This document shows, piece by piece, positions 16,449-25,414 of a stretch of 44,360 bases of DNA. The notes beneath the pieces are model-generated. The model saw nothing but the letters and a program-made list of their open reading frames with translations. It had not been told where the DNA came from and searched no databases. Source of the DNA: Oscillospiraceae bacterium. Its GTDB lineage: Bacteria; Bacillota; Clostridia; Oscillospirales; Oscillospiraceae. Numbering within the stretch: position 1 is the first letter of the stretch; each line of letters opens with the position of its first letter. The position numbers and the translations under genes were made by a program. The stretch is taken from the NCBI GenBank assembly GCA_017445385.1, contig JAFSUG010000013.1:1-44360 (forward strand), read 5' to 3'.

Positions 16449-18257
16449 ATGACAGACTTATCAAAAATTCGCAATTTTTCAATTATCGCGCATATCGACC
16501 ATGGCAAATCCACGCTTGCCGACCGCCTTCTGGAGGAATGCAAAACCGTGGATCTGCGCGAAATGGAGGATCAGATCCTCGATTCCATGGAGCTTGAGCG
16601 CGAGCGCGGCATCACGATCAAAGCGCGCGCCGTCCGCCTCGATTACGAAGCGGACGATGGGCAGAAGTACGTGCTGAACCTGATCGATACGCCGGGACAC
16701 GTGGACTTCAATTATGAGGTTTCGCGTTCGCTGCAGGCGTGCGAAGGCGCGGTGCTCGTTGTGGATGCTTCGCAGGGCATCGAGGCGCAAACGCTTGCGA
16801 ATACCTACCTTGCCATCGATGCCGGACTGGAAGTGCTGCCCGTAATCAACAAGATCGACCTGCCTGCTGCGCGGCCGCAGGAAACGAAGCAGGAAATCGA
16901 GGACGTGATCGGTTTGCCCGCGATGGACGCGCCGGAAATCTCCGCGAAAAACGGCATAGGCATCCGAAGCGTTCTGGAGATGATCGTGCGCGACGTTCCC
17001 GCGCCGCAGGGCGATGAAAACGCGCCGCTGCAGGCGCTGATCTTCGATAGTCAGTATGATTCCTACCGCGGCGTTATCGTTTATATGCGTGTGAAAAACG
17101 GCTTTGTCGAGCCGGGCATGGACGTGCGCATGATGGCAACGGGCGCGCAATATAAGGTCGTGGAGTGCGGTTACCTCAGTCCCAAGGGCATGATCCCTGC
17201 CGAGCGGCTTTCCGCCGGCGAGGTCGGCTACCTCACCGCCTCGATCAAAACCGTTTCCGATACGCGCGTCGGCGATACGGTCACGGGTGTGGAGAACCCG
17301 GCAAGCGAGCCGCTGCCCGGCTATAAGGCAGTGCAGCCGATGGTCTTTTCGGGCATCTACCCTGCCGACGGCAGCAAATACGGCGACCTGCGCGACGCGC
17401 TGGAAAAGCTGCGCCTGAACGACGCTTCCATGACCTACGTGCAGGAAAACTCCATTGCGCTCGGCTTCGGCTTCCGCTGCGGCTTTTTGGGACTTCTGCA
17501 TATGGAAATCATCATGGAGCGGCTTGAGCGCGAATATAATCTCGATCTGATCACAACCGCGCCGAACGTCGTCTACCACATCACGAAAACGAACGGCGAA
17601 ATGCTGGAGGTCTATACGCCGCTGAACTATCCCGATCCGGCGGAAATTCAGCTTGCGGAAGAGCCGTACGTCAAGGCAAACGTGATCGTGCCGCAGGAAT
17701 ACGTTGGCAGCGTTATGGAGCTCTGCCAGCAGCGGCGCGGTGAATTTAAGGATATGACGTATCTCGATCCCACGCGCGTTGAACTGCATTACGATATGCC
17801 GCTCAATGAGATCATTTATGATTTCTTCGATGCGCTCAAAAGCCGCACGCGCGGCTATGCCTCGCTCGATTATGAGCTTTCCGGCTACCGTCCGAGCAAG
17901 CTCGTCAAGCTCGATATTTTGCTCGGCGGCGAGATGATCGACGCGCTGTCGTTCATTCTCTTCTCCGATAACGCCTACGCCCGCGCAAGAAAAATCTGCG
18001 AGCGGCTCAAGGAGCATATTCCGCGCCAGATGTTCGAAATTCCCGTGCAGGCGGCAATCGGCGGCAAGATCATCGCGCGCGAAACGATCAAGGCGTTCCG
18101 CAAGGACGTGCTTGCCAAGTGCTACGGCGGCGATATCACGCGAAAGAAGAAGCTGCTTGAAAAGCAGAAGGAAGGCAAAAAGCGGATGCGCTCGTTCGGA
18201 ACGGTCTCCGTCCCGTCCGAAGCATTCATGGCAGTATTGAAGCTCGATGATGATTGA
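16449..18257 (+). CDS. lepA: Elongation factor 4 (LepA), ribosomal back-translocase GTPase
   Basis: A 602-residue translational GTPase. G1 is [15 protein letters not shown]2 follows in the [10 protein letters not shown] segment, G3 is DTPGHVDF and G4 NKIDLP. The C-terminal LepA-specific domain ends with the usual [20 protein letters not shown]. It acts on the ribosome under ionic or cold stress. It starts 9 bases after mrdA. In many Firmicutes lepA is directly followed by hemW. Here a small S23-like cassette intervenes. Confidence 0.97.
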   Translation: MTDLSKIRNFSIIAHIDHGKSTLADRLLEECKTVDLREMEDQILDSMELERERGITIKARAVRLDYEADDGQKYVLNLIDTPGHVDFNYEVSRSLQACEGAVLVVDASQGIEAQTLANTYLAIDAGLEVLPVINKIDLPAARPQETKQEIEDVIGLPAMDAPEISAKNGIGIRSVLEMIVRDVPAPQGDENAPLQALIFDSQYDSYRGVIVYMRVKNGFVEPGMDVRMMATGAQYKVVECGYLSPKGMIPAERLSAGEVGYLTASIKTVSDTRVGDTVTGVENPASEPLPGYKAVQPMVFSGIYPADGSKYGDLRDALEKLRLNDASMTYVQENSIALGFGFRCGFLGLLHMEIIMERLEREYNLDLITTAPNVVYHITKTNGEMLEVYTPLNYPDPAEIQLAEEPYVKANVIVPQEYVGSVMELCQQRRGEFKDMTYLDPTRVELHYDMPLNEIIYDFFDALKSRTRGYASLDYELSGYRPSKLVKLDILLGGEMIDALSFILFSDNAYARARKICERLKEHIPRQMFEIPVQAAIGGKIIARETIKAFRKDVLAKCYGGDITRKKKLLEKQKEGKKRMRSFGTVSVPSEAFMAVLKLDDD

Positions 18258-18268
18258 GGAGTATGAAT

Positions 18269-18367
18269 TGCACTTTGTGCATGCATTGACCGTGGTCATG
18301 AAATGCGCCTATGGCGCATGATTTGCGCGCAGCGCATAATCAAATCATACCGCGTAGCGGTAAATCA
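18269..18367. repeat. Array of mini-hairpins upstream of the S23 gene (left repeat)
   Basis: Five short perfect hairpins lie in a row: TGCAC-TTT-GTGCA (18269-18281), TGACC-GT-GGTCA (18287-18298), ATGCGCC-TAT-GGCGCAT (18303-18319), TGCGC-GCA-GCGCA (18324-18336) and TACCGC-GTA-GCGGTA (18348-18362). The last 54 bases (18314-18367) recur exactly at 18763-18816. The two last hairpins contain the sequence GCGNAGC, a DNA motif known to form unusually stable mini-hairpins with GNA triloops. Confidence 0.85.
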
Positions 18368-18385
18368 TACGGAAGCAGGTGCAAA

Positions 18386-18748
18386 ATGCCGGAAAACCAA
18401 CTGATAATCATTTCCAAATCCTTTGCCGTTTCCATTATCGAGCTTTGCAATATTGTCAAGGCAAGAGGAAAAGCAACGATCATTGTGAATCAACTGCTTC
18501 GCAGCGGCACCAGCATTGGAGCAAATATCCACGAAGCGAATTATGCAGCAAGTCGGGCAGATTTTATCAATAAGTTTCAAATTTCTCTGAAAGAGTGCTA
18601 TGAAACGGATTATTGGCTTGATGTTTTTCATGAAGCGCATATGTTGACGGACGAAGAATATGCGGCCGCATATACGCAGTGCAGCAAAATACGAAAGCTG
18701 TTGACTGCATCAATAAAAACGGCAAAAGCAAATAAAAACAAAGAATGA
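18386..18748 (+). CDS. Four-helix-bundle protein (S23 / 23S rRNA intervening-sequence family, Avd-like)
   Basis: A 120-residue, all-helical protein. The family signature LLRSGTSIGANIHEANYAASRADFINKF is split over residues about 41-68, followed by LKECYETDYWLDV. Members occur as orphan genes, inside 23S rRNA intervening sequences, and, as Avd, in diversity-generating retroelements, where they bind nucleic acid. The ATG at 18386 is used: the open frame from 18311 would include the repeat array. It is AT-richer than lepA and hemW and is framed by 54-bp direct repeats, so it looks like a mobile or duplicated cassette. No reverse transcriptase or variable repeat is nearby. Confidence 0.85.
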   Translation: MPENQLIIISKSFAVSIIELCNIVKARGKATIIVNQLLRSGTSIGANIHEANYAASRADFINKFQISLKECYETDYWLDVFHEAHMLTDEEYAAAYTQCSKIRKLLTASIKTAKANKNKE

Positions 18749-18762
18749 ATTGTTCTTTGGCA

Positions 18763-18846
18763 GCGCATGATTTGCGCGCAGCGCATAATCAAATCATACC
18801 GCGTAGCGGTAAATCACGGCGAAGCCAAATCACGGAGCGAAGCGAG
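18763..18846. repeat. Array of mini-hairpins downstream of the S23 gene (right repeat)
   Basis: The first 54 bases (18763-18816) repeat 18314-18367 exactly. The array then continues with GGC-GAA-GCC (18818-18826) and a GCGAAGC core (18837-18843). All four units contain GCGNAGC (N = C, T, A, A) and the hairpins are separated by the spacer word AAATCA. The array ends just before the ribosome site of hemW. Confidence 0.85.
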
Positions 18847-18871
18847 AAATCATTCGGAAGGAGCTATATCT

Positions 18872-20056
18872 ATGCCGTCAGCAACGAAAAAACTCGGTAT
18901 TTACGTCCACGTGCCGTTTTGCCGGGGAAAATGCGAATACTGCGATTTCTATTCGCTCGGCGGCGGAAAAAACCGCGATGCGATGGATCGGTATCTCAAG
19001 GCGGTCACGGCGCATATCCGCGAAACCGCGCCGCTTGCGCCGCATTATGAAGTGGATACCGTCTATTTCGGCGGCGGAACGCCCAGCTTCTTCGGCGCGG
19101 AGGGCCTGATCCGCGTGCTCGATGAGGTCGTTCGCGGTTTCCACATGGCGAAAAGTCCGGAGATCACGCTCGAAGCAAATCCGGATTCCGCAACGATGCA
19201 AACGCTTTCGCGCCTTGGGCGCAGCGGCTTCAACCGCATCTCAATCGGTGTGCAGTCCGATGATGACGAAATGCTGCGCAAGCTCGGCAGACCGCATGAT
19301 TATAAGCAGGCGACGGCGGCGATTGCAAACGCGCGCCGCGCCGGATTTGAAAACGTATCGGTTGATCTGATGTACGGCTTGCCGAATCAGAGCCTGGACC
19401 GCTGGCGCGAAACGCTGCGCACCGTTGCCGCGCTCTCGCCCGACCATGTTTCCTGTTATGCGCTGAAGGTGGAAGAGGGCACGCGCCTCTGGGAGTACCG
19501 CGAATACGCGAACTTCCCCGATGACGATACGCAGGCGGATATGTATCTTGCCGCGGAGGGCATCTTGCGCCAGAACGGACTGAAGCAGTACGAAATTTCC
19601 AATTTTGCCCGCCCCGGCTATGAAAGCCGCCACAATCTCAAATACTGGCTCGGCGGCGAGTATCTCGGCTTCGGACCGTCCGCCGCGAGCGATTTCGGCG
19701 GCAAACGCTTCACCATCGCGCGTGATCTCGAAGGCTATATCCGCGGCGTTTCGGAGCAGGGCGTCGTCCTCTCCGAATGCGAAACGATCCCCGTTCGGGA
19801 GCGCGCCGGAGAATATCTGATGCTGCGCCTTCGCACAACGCATGGCATCGAACAGGCGGAATATGAAAAAACGTTCCTGCTGCCGTTCGCGCCGCTCGAA
19901 AAGCTGATGCAGAAATTTGAGAAGGCGGAGATGGCGGAGAAAACCGAATCGGGACGCTGGCGGCTTACGCCAAAGGGCTTTCTCGTTTCAAATTCCGTGA
20001 TCGTGGAGCTGCTTGAAACGCAGCAGCGCACGACACCGCTTGCAAAAAAACGATAA
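18872..20056 (+). CDS. hemW: Radical SAM heme chaperone HemW
   Basis: A 394-residue radical-SAM protein related to HemN. The cluster motif is C17-x3-C21-x2-C24 in VPFCRGKCEYCDFYS, with YFGGGTPS and the GLPNQS segment behind it. It lacks the extra N-terminal cysteine of true HemN, fitting the heme-chaperone group. The ATG at 18872 is taken, with AAGGAG ten bases upstream. The frame open from 18767 runs through the repeat array and is not credible as coding. It is normally the immediate neighbour of lepA in Firmicutes. Confidence 0.92.
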   Translation: MPSATKKLGIYVHVPFCRGKCEYCDFYSLGGGKNRDAMDRYLKAVTAHIRETAPLAPHYEVDTVYFGGGTPSFFGAEGLIRVLDEVVRGFHMAKSPEITLEANPDSATMQTLSRLGRSGFNRISIGVQSDDDEMLRKLGRPHDYKQATAAIANARRAGFENVSVDLMYGLPNQSLDRWRETLRTVAALSPDHVSCYALKVEEGTRLWEYREYANFPDDDTQADMYLAAEGILRQNGLKQYEISNFARPGYESRHNLKYWLGGEYLGFGPSAASDFGGKRFTIARDLEGYIRGVSEQGVVLSECETIPVRERAGEYLMLRLRTTHGIEQAEYEKTFLLPFAPLEKLMQKFEKAEMAEKTESGRWRLTPKGFLVSNSVIVELLETQQRTTPLAKKR

Positions 20057-20083
20057 AATTTCAATATTTCTATAGAAAAACGG

Positions 20084-20112
20084 TTGATTTTTTCCACGAT
20101 TTGGCATAAAAT
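20084..20112 (+). promoter_or_regulatory. Predicted promoter of trmL-pgk-tpiA
   Basis: TTGATT (20084-20089), 17 bases, and TAAAAT (20107-20112), 28 bases upstream of the trmL start. Confidence 0.55.
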
Positions 20113-20139
20113 ATCCCCTGGCGAGGAAAGGTGATTCCA

Positions 20140-20631
20140 ATGGTCAATTTGGTGCTGGTTGAGCCGGAGATTCCGGCGAATACCGGCAATGTTGCCCGAA
20201 CCTGCGCGGCAACGGGCTCCGTGCTGCATCTTGTAAAGCCGCTCGGCTTCGATATTTCGGATAAGGCGGTCAAGCGCGCAGGGCTCGATTACTGGCACCT
20301 CGTGGATATCCGGGTGTATGAAAACCTGGACGATTTTTTTGAAAAAACCGGCGCGGAGGATCTCTGGCTGCTCACAACGAAAGCGCCGCGGATCTATACC
20401 GAAGCGCAAATGCGCGACGGCTGCTATCTGCTGTTCGGCAAGGAAACGAAGGGCTTGCCCGAAGCGCTGCTGCGGCGGTATCCGGAGCGCAGCCTGCGCA
20501 TCCCGATGCGCGCCGAGGCGCGCAGCCTCAATCTCGGCAACTCGGTTGCGCTGGTTGCTTATGAAGCCCTGCGCCAGCAGGGATTTCCCCACCTGATCGG
20601 TCAGGGGAGAATGATGAATTGGGAATTTTAG
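20140..20631 (+). CDS. trmL: tRNA (cytidine/uridine-34 2'-O)-methyltransferase TrmL
   Basis: A 163-residue SPOUT methyltransferase that modifies the wobble base of tRNA-Leu. It starts with [20 protein letters not shown], has [10 protein letters not shown] in the middle, and ends with the knot-forming [16 protein letters not shown]. All are family hallmarks. The ATG at 20140 is preferred to the GTG at 20131 because it gives the standard N-terminus and has AAAGGTG suitably upstream. The stop sits within the pgk ribosome site, so the genes are co-transcribed. Confidence 0.93.
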   Translation: MVNLVLVEPEIPANTGNVARTCAATGSVLHLVKPLGFDISDKAVKRAGLDYWHLVDIRVYENLDDFFEKTGAEDLWLLTTKAPRIYTEAQMRDGCYLLFGKETKGLPEALLRRYPERSLRIPMRAEARSLNLGNSVALVAYEALRQQGFPHLIGQGRMMNWEF

Positions 20632-20645
20632 AAGGAGGTTTTTCT

Positions 20646-21851
20646 ATGAATTACAACAAGAAATCCGTTCGTGACGTTGACGTTAAGGGCAAGAAAGTGC
20701 TTTGCCGCTGCGATTTTAACGTCCCCATCAAAGAAGGCGTCATCACCAGCGATGTTCGCATCAATGCGGCGCTGCCGGTTCTGAAGTATATGCTCGATCA
20801 GGGCGCAGCCGTGATCGCCTGCTCGCACCTCGGCAAGCCGAAGGGCGAAATTAAGCCGGCGCTGTCCATGAAGATCGTTGCAAAGCGCATCAGCGAGCTG
20901 CTCGGCAAGGAAGTCAAGATTGCCGAATCGCTCGATCCCGTTTCCGAGGAAGCGCAGCAGATCGCCAAGAATCTGCAGCCGGGCGAGATCATGCTGCTTG
21001 AGAACCTTCGCTTCGATAAGGGCGAAGAGAAGAACGATCCCGCGTTCGCAAAGAAGCTTGCCGATATGGCGGATCTCTACGTTTCCGATGCGTTCGGCAC
21101 CGTCCATCGCGCCCATGCCTCCACGGCAGGTGTTGCCGATTATCTGCCGGCAGTCTGCGGCTTCCTGATCGAAAAAGAGCTCGGCACCATGGGCAAAGCC
21201 CTTGCCGATCCCGCGCGCCCGTTCGTTGCGATCCTCGGCGGCGCAAAGGTCAGCGACAAGCTGAACGTAATCAACAACCTGCTTGAGAAAGTCGATACCC
21301 TCATCATCGGCGGCGGCATGGCGTATACCTTCCTCGCGGCAAAGGGCTACGGCGTTGGCGAAAGTCTGCTCGACAGCGAGAAGATCGACTACTGCAAGGA
21401 CATGATGAAGAAGGCTGAGGAGAAGGGCGTCAAGCTCCTGCTCCCGGTTGATACCGTTGTGGCAAAGAGCTTCCCCGATCCCATCGACGGCGCAATCGAA
21501 GTCAAGACCGTTGCGGCTGACGCGATCCCGGCGGATATGCAGGGCCTCGACATCGGCGAAAAGACGCGTGAGCTGTTCGCAAACGCCGCAAAGACGGCGA
21601 AGACCGTTGTTTGGAACGGCCCGATGGGCGTTTTCGAGAACCCGACGCTTGCAAAGGGCACCATCGCCGTTGCGCAGGCGCTTGCCGATTCGGATGCCAT
21701 CACCATCGTCGGCGGCGGCGACAGCGCGGCTGCCTGCGAGCAGCTCGGCTTTGCCGAAAAAATTACGCACATCTCCACGGGCGGCGGCGCTTCGCTGGAG
21801 TTCCTTGAGGGCAAGGAGCTTCCGGGCATTGCTTGCCTGCTGGATAAATAA
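20646..21851 (+). CDS. pgk: Phosphoglycerate kinase
   Basis: A 401-residue glycolytic enzyme that transfers phosphate from 1,3-bisphosphoglycerate to ADP. The N-terminal [25 protein letters not shown], the nucleotide site [10 protein letters not shown] and the C-terminal [13 protein letters not shown] are all present. The ATG at 20646 follows AAGGAGG. It pairs with tpiA 18 bases downstream. Confidence 0.97.
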   Translation: MNYNKKSVRDVDVKGKKVLCRCDFNVPIKEGVITSDVRINAALPVLKYMLDQGAAVIACSHLGKPKGEIKPALSMKIVAKRISELLGKEVKIAESLDPVSEEAQQIAKNLQPGEIMLLENLRFDKGEEKNDPAFAKKLADMADLYVSDAFGTVHRAHASTAGVADYLPAVCGFLIEKELGTMGKALADPARPFVAILGGAKVSDKLNVINNLLEKVDTLIIGGGMAYTFLAAKGYGVGESLLDSEKIDYCKDMMKKAEEKGVKLLLPVDTVVAKSFPDPIDGAIEVKTVAADAIPADMQGLDIGEKTRELFANAAKTAKTVVWNGPMGVFENPTLAKGTIAVAQALADSDAITIVGGGDSAAACEQLGFAEKITHISTGGGASLEFLEGKELPGIACLLDK

Positions 21852-21869
21852 TAGAAGGAGAAACGAATC

Positions 21870-22646
21870 ATGAACAGAAAATATCGCAAAACCGTCATCG
21901 CAGCAAACTGGAAAATGAACAAAACCCCCTCGGAAACCAAAGCGTTTCTGACGGAGTTTAAGAATAAGCTGCCGCGCAGCCGCTGGTGCGACATCGTCTT
22001 CTGCGTTCCGGCGATCGACATTTCCGCAGCCGTCCGCGCAATGCGCGAAACGCGCGTAGCCATCGGCGCAGAAAACTGCAACGCAGCCGCTTCCGGCGCA
22101 TATACCGGCGAAATTTCCACCGGCATGATTGTTGACGCAGGCTGTAAGTACGTCATCATCGGCCACAGCGAGCGCCGCGCCATGGGCGAGACGGATGCCG
22201 AGGTCAACGCGAAAGTGCTCGCCGCGCTGGGTGCCGGCCTGCATCCCATCCTCTGCGTTGGCGAGAGCCTTGAGCAGCGCGAAATGGGCGTTACCGAAGA
22301 GTGGATCGCCATGCAGCTGAAGGCTGCGCTCCAGGGCGTAACCGAAGATCAGATGAAGAAGATCGTCATCGCCTACGAGCCCATCTGGGCAATCGGCACC
22401 GGCAAGACCGCTACGCCCGAGCAGGCGGAGGAAGTCTGCTGCGCGATCCGCACCATGATCCGCAAGCGCTACAGCGCAAAGATCGGCCGCGCGGTCACCA
22501 TCCAGTACGGCGGCAGCATGAACGAGAAGAACGCATTTGAGCTGCTGGCGCAGCCCGATATCGACGGCGGCCTCATCGGCGGCGCATCGCTCGATACCGA
22601 TAAGTTCCTTGCGATCATCAACGCGGCAAATCAGCCGACGGCGTAA
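21870..22646 (+). CDS. tpiA: Triose-phosphate isomerase
   Basis: A 258-residue TIM-barrel enzyme interconverting dihydroxyacetone phosphate and glyceraldehyde 3-phosphate. The substrate lysine lies in AANWKMNK, the catalytic histidine in IIGHSERR, and the catalytic glutamate in IAYEPIWAIGTG, followed by the phosphate loop and YGGSM. It follows pgk in one transcript and ends before a strong hairpin terminator. Confidence 0.97.
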   Translation: MNRKYRKTVIAANWKMNKTPSETKAFLTEFKNKLPRSRWCDIVFCVPAIDISAAVRAMRETRVAIGAENCNAAASGAYTGEISTGMIVDAGCKYVIIGHSERRAMGETDAEVNAKVLAALGAGLHPILCVGESLEQREMGVTEEWIAMQLKAALQGVTEDQMKKIVIAYEPIWAIGTGKTATPEQAEEVCCAIRTMIRKRYSAKIGRAVTIQYGGSMNEKNAFELLAQPDIDGGLIGGASLDTDKFLAIINAANQPTA

Positions 22647-22690
22647 TTATGTAACGAGAGCGGCGCAAGCCGCGCTATCAAAAGAGGATA

Positions 22691-22724
22691 AAAGAGGGAA
22701 TCCTGTCGGATTCCCTCTTTTTTG
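22691..22724 (+). terminator. Terminator after tpiA (repeat-family hairpin)
   Basis: Arms AAAAGAGGGAATCC (22691-22704) and GGATTCCCTCTTTT (22709-22722) flank a TGTC loop, followed by TT. The same arms recur in the opposite orientation at 40889-40918. A smaller hairpin GCGGC-GCAA-GCCGC lies just upstream, between the tpiA stop and this one. Confidence 0.9.
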
Positions 22725-22735
22725 GTTATTGTGTT

Positions 22736-23293
22736 TTACCGCTTCCAGGGGATGGGCTTTCCCCGGCGGACCAAATAGGCCTTGTTTGCAAGCTTCGCCA
22801 TTGGAAGATCGCGCCGCGAATCGGAATAGAATTCGTCAATCACCGCATCGCCAAACGCCTTGCGGTAGCGGCGGACTTTTTCTTCTCCGCTGCAATTTTT
22901 GCCGCTGTAAACGCCCGTTTTCGGCTCTACGGGCGATGCCATCAGCGCAGAGACGCCAAGCTGCTTGCAGATCGGGGAAAGCAGAAACGCCGGCGAAGCG
23001 GAGATCACAACGTCATCCGCTTTTCGCCGCTCGGGATACCACGCAAAGAGCTTGCGGCGGTGCGTGTCCCAAAAATCCGCAGTCATTGCAGCGGCATCAA
23101 TCGCTCCGAAAAAGCGGAAAAGCCGCTGTTTCATCTCCGTTTTGTCGATCTTTTTCAGCGCGTAAAGCACGGTAGCGGCAATTTGCCCCGGCAAGTACCG
23201 CAGCAGCGAGGGCTTGCGCCTGAGCGCGTAGAAATAAAAATCCGTGGAGCTGTCTCCGCGGTAGAGCGTACCGTCAAAATCGTAAACGTTCAC
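22736..23293 (-). CDS. HAD-superfamily phosphatase (HAD-IB type)
   Basis: A 185-residue haloacid-dehalogenase hydrolase. The nucleophile motif VYDFDGTLYRGD is near the N-terminus, motif II is VISASPAFLL, motif III lysine is in SGEEKVRR, and motif IV is YSDSRRDLP. The HAD-IB group includes phosphoserine phosphatase-like and phospholipid phosphatases. The substrate here is not evident. The GTG at 23293 is chosen over the longer open frame because AGGAGG lies six bases before it. It is transcribed divergently from cysK and convergently with tpiA. Confidence 0.85.
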   Translation of the reverse strand: MNVYDFDGTLYRGDSSTDFYFYALRRKPSLLRYLPGQIAATVLYALKKIDKTEMKQRLFRFFGAIDAAAMTADFWDTHRRKLFAWYPERRKADDVVISASPAFLLSPICKQLGVSALMASPVEPKTGVYSGKNCSGEEKVRRYRKAFGDAVIDEFYSDSRRDLPMAKLANKAYLVRRGKPIPWKR

Positions 23294-23318
23294 AGCGCAC
23301 CTCCTTTTCGGCGCGATC

Positions 23319-23347
23319 ATTATACCAGTTTTGCCAGAGCAATGCAA
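23319..23347 (-). promoter_or_regulatory. Predicted promoter of the HAD phosphatase gene
   Basis: On the minus strand, TTGCAT (23347-23342), 17 bases, and TATAAT (23324-23319), 26 bases before the GTG start. Confidence 0.65.
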
Positions 23348-23355
23348 TTCTTTGG

Positions 23356-23385
23356 TTGACAAGCGCAGGGAAATACAGGTAAAAT
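23356..23385 (+). promoter_or_regulatory. Predicted promoter of cysK
   Basis: TTGACA (23356-23361), 18 bases, and TAAAAT (23380-23385), 38 bases before the cysK ATG. Confidence 0.65.
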
Positions 23386-23422
23386 CTATCGTAGAAAGCA
23401 TGAAACTCGGAAAGGAACACAA

Positions 23423-24352
23423 ATGGTTTACCAAAACATTCTCGAAGCAATCGGTAATACGCCGATGGTGCGTTTGCGGAAAATGCCGGAAGCGGACAGC
23501 GCGGAAATCCTCGTAAAATTCGAAGCGCTGAACGTTGGCGGCTCCATCAAAACGCGCACGGCGCTAAATATGATTGAAGAAGCGGAAAAGAAAGGGCTGC
23601 TGCAGCCCGATTCCATCATCGTGGAGCCAACGAGCGGCAACCAGGGCATCGGACTTGCGCTTGTCGGCGCGGTCAAAGGCTACCGCACGATCATCGTGAT
23701 GCCCGATTCCGTCAGCGAAGAGCGCAGAAAGCTCGTCCGCCACTACGGCGCGGAGGTGCGGCTGATCCATGATCCGGGCGATATCGGCAAATGTATCGAG
23801 GAATGCCTGCATACCGCGCTGCGCATGAAGGAGAAAAACCCGAAGGTCTACGTGCCGCAGCAGTTTGAAAACCCGGATAATAAACTGGCGCAGATCAAAT
23901 TCACCGCGCAGGAGATTTTGCGGCAGGTAAACGCCCCGATCCACGGCTTTTGCAGCGGCATCGGCACGGGCGGCACGATCTCCGGCATCGGCGAAGTGCT
24001 CAAGGCGCAAAATCCCGATATCGAGATCTGGGCGGTTGAGCCGGAAAACGCGGCGATCCTCGCCGGCGGTACCATCGGAACGCACGTGCAGATGGGCATC
24101 GGCGATGGGATTATCCCCGAAATTCTGAACCGTGAGATCTATAACGAGATCTACGTTGTCAGCGATACGGAAGCGCTCGATACGGCAAAGCGCCTTGCGC
24201 GCGAAGAAGGACTGATGTGCGGCATTTCCGGCGGCACGAACGTCGCCGCCGCGCTGCGCCTTGCGAAAAAACTCGGAAAAGGCAAAACGGTGGTCACCGT
24301 CCTGCCCGATACCGCCGAGCGGTATTTCTCAACGCCGTTATTTGAAGAATGA
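23423..24352 (+). CDS. cysK: Cysteine synthase (O-acetylserine sulfhydrylase)
   Basis: A 309-residue fold-type II PLP enzyme that makes cysteine from O-acetylserine and sulphide. The PLP lysine is K43 in GGSIKTRTA. The substrate loop is TSGNQGIGLAL (family consensus TSGNTG, so T is replaced by Q), and the phosphate-binding loop is GIGTGGTISG. The C-terminal segment has ISGGTNVAAAL. The Q substitution and SIKTR (for SVKDR) mark a clostridial variant. The acyl acceptor could differ. It stands alone under its own promoter; cysE is not in the window. Confidence 0.9.
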   Translation: MVYQNILEAIGNTPMVRLRKMPEADSAEILVKFEALNVGGSIKTRTALNMIEEAEKKGLLQPDSIIVEPTSGNQGIGLALVGAVKGYRTIIVMPDSVSEERRKLVRHYGAEVRLIHDPGDIGKCIEECLHTALRMKEKNPKVYVPQQFENPDNKLAQIKFTAQEILRQVNAPIHGFCSGIGTGGTISGIGEVLKAQNPDIEIWAVEPENAAILAGGTIGTHVQMGIGDGIIPEILNREIYNEIYVVSDTEALDTAKRLAREEGLMCGISGGTNVAAALRLAKKLGKGKTVVTVLPDTAERYFSTPLFEE

Positions 24353-24367
24353 GGAGCGAAAAACGCC

Positions 24368-25405
24368 ATGAATGACAAGCGGATCGCATATATGGATTGG
24401 CTGCGCATTGTATCCATTCTCGCGGTGATTGTATTGCACGTTTCTGCCGCATGGTGGAGAGGCTGTGCGCCCGGCAGCGGAGCGTGGCAAATTGCAAACG
24501 TCTTAAACGGCGCTACGCGGTGGGCGGTTCCGGTGTTCGTTATGATCTCCGGCGCGCTGTTTCTCTCGAGGGATATCCCCGTTAAAACGCTCTATTCGAA
24601 ATACGCTCTGCGCCTTGCTATTGCGTATGTCGTATGGGCGGTGATCTATACGCTGCCGCGCGTTGCGCTCGGAAAAACGGAAGGCGTGCAGATCCTGCTG
24701 GATCTGCTGCGCGGCAGCGGACATCTCTGGTTTTTGCCGATGCTGATCGGACTGTACATCTGCCAGCCGATTCTGCGGCAGATCACGCGATCAAAAGCGG
24801 TTACGCGGTATTTTTTGGTGCTTTCGTTCGTCGTGTCGTTTGCAATCCCGTTTTTGCTGCGGCTTGTTACGGACTTTTTCGGCGTTGTTCCCGGGCGGTT
24901 CGCGGAAGAAATGCGCAGCGTGCTGTCTTATGCGGCGCTGCAAACCGTGAGTGGTTTTTCGTTCTACTATGTGCTTGGGTATTATCTGCACAAATGCGAG
25001 CTGACCGCGCGGCAGCGCAGAGCGGTTTACGCGCTCGGCATCGTCGGCTTTGCGCTTACCATCGGCTTGACCGCGCTGATCCAGCGCAAAACAGGCGAAG
25101 CGGTTGAGCGGTATTTTGATCCGCTTTCAATGAATGCCGCGCTGATGGCGGCGGCTGTGTTTACTTGGGCGCGGACGCACGTACAGCAAAGCGGCAAGGT
25201 GATGCAGGGGCTTGCAAAATGCGCCTTCGGCGCATATCTCTGCCATATGCTGTTTTTGGCAGCGCTGCCGTATCTTGGCATCGACCTTGCTGCGCTTTCG
25301 CCGCTTGTATGGATTCCGCTCGTATCGCTCGGCGTTGCGGCGGTATCGTTTGCGGTTTCGTTTGTGCTGAATCGGATTCCGGTTTTGAACCGCTGGATCG
25401 TATAA
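24368..25405 (+). CDS. Membrane acyltransferase 3 family protein
   Basis: A 345-residue integral membrane protein with about ten helices. The N-terminal segment RIAYMDWLRIVSILAVIVLH carries the family's conserved arginine and histidine. These enzymes acylate (usually O-acetylate) cell-surface sugars, peptidoglycan or lipids. The acceptor is not evident from context. It lies 15 bases after cysK and 9 before the next gene, probably in one transcript. Confidence 0.85.
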   Translation: MNDKRIAYMDWLRIVSILAVIVLHVSAAWWRGCAPGSGAWQIANVLNGATRWAVPVFVMISGALFLSRDIPVKTLYSKYALRLAIAYVVWAVIYTLPRVALGKTEGVQILLDLLRGSGHLWFLPMLIGLYICQPILRQITRSKAVTRYFLVLSFVVSFAIPFLLRLVTDFFGVVPGRFAEEMRSVLSYAALQTVSGFSFYYVLGYYLHKCELTARQRRAVYALGIVGFALTIGLTALIQRKTGEAVERYFDPLSMNAALMAAAVFTWARTHVQQSGKVMQGLAKCAFGAYLCHMLFLAALPYLGIDLAALSPLVWIPLVSLGVAAVSFAVSFVLNRIPVLNRWIV

Positions 25406-25414
25406 GGAGAAATT

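Noticed and set aside
16479-18299. A 606-codon minus-strand frame opposite lepA
   Set aside because: Antisense shadow of lepA, for the same reasons.
18311-18385. Longer start for the S23-family protein
   Set aside because: The extension is the hairpin repeat, which also occurs in front of hemW in another frame. The ATG at 18386 gives the normal family length.
18386-18748. Diversity-generating retroelement
   Set aside because: The protein resembles Avd, but there is no reverse transcriptase, template repeat or variable repeat in the window.
18269-18846. CRISPR array
   Set aside because: The hairpin units differ from one another and the spacers are the same short word, the reverse of a CRISPR pattern. 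No cas genes are present.
18767-18871. Longer start for HemW
   Set aside because: Same repeat read as protein. AAGGAG and ATG at 18872 give the expected N-terminus.
20628-22244. A 538-codon minus-strand frame across pgk and tpiA
   Set aside because: It spans two well-supported genes on the other strand and shows no family pattern.
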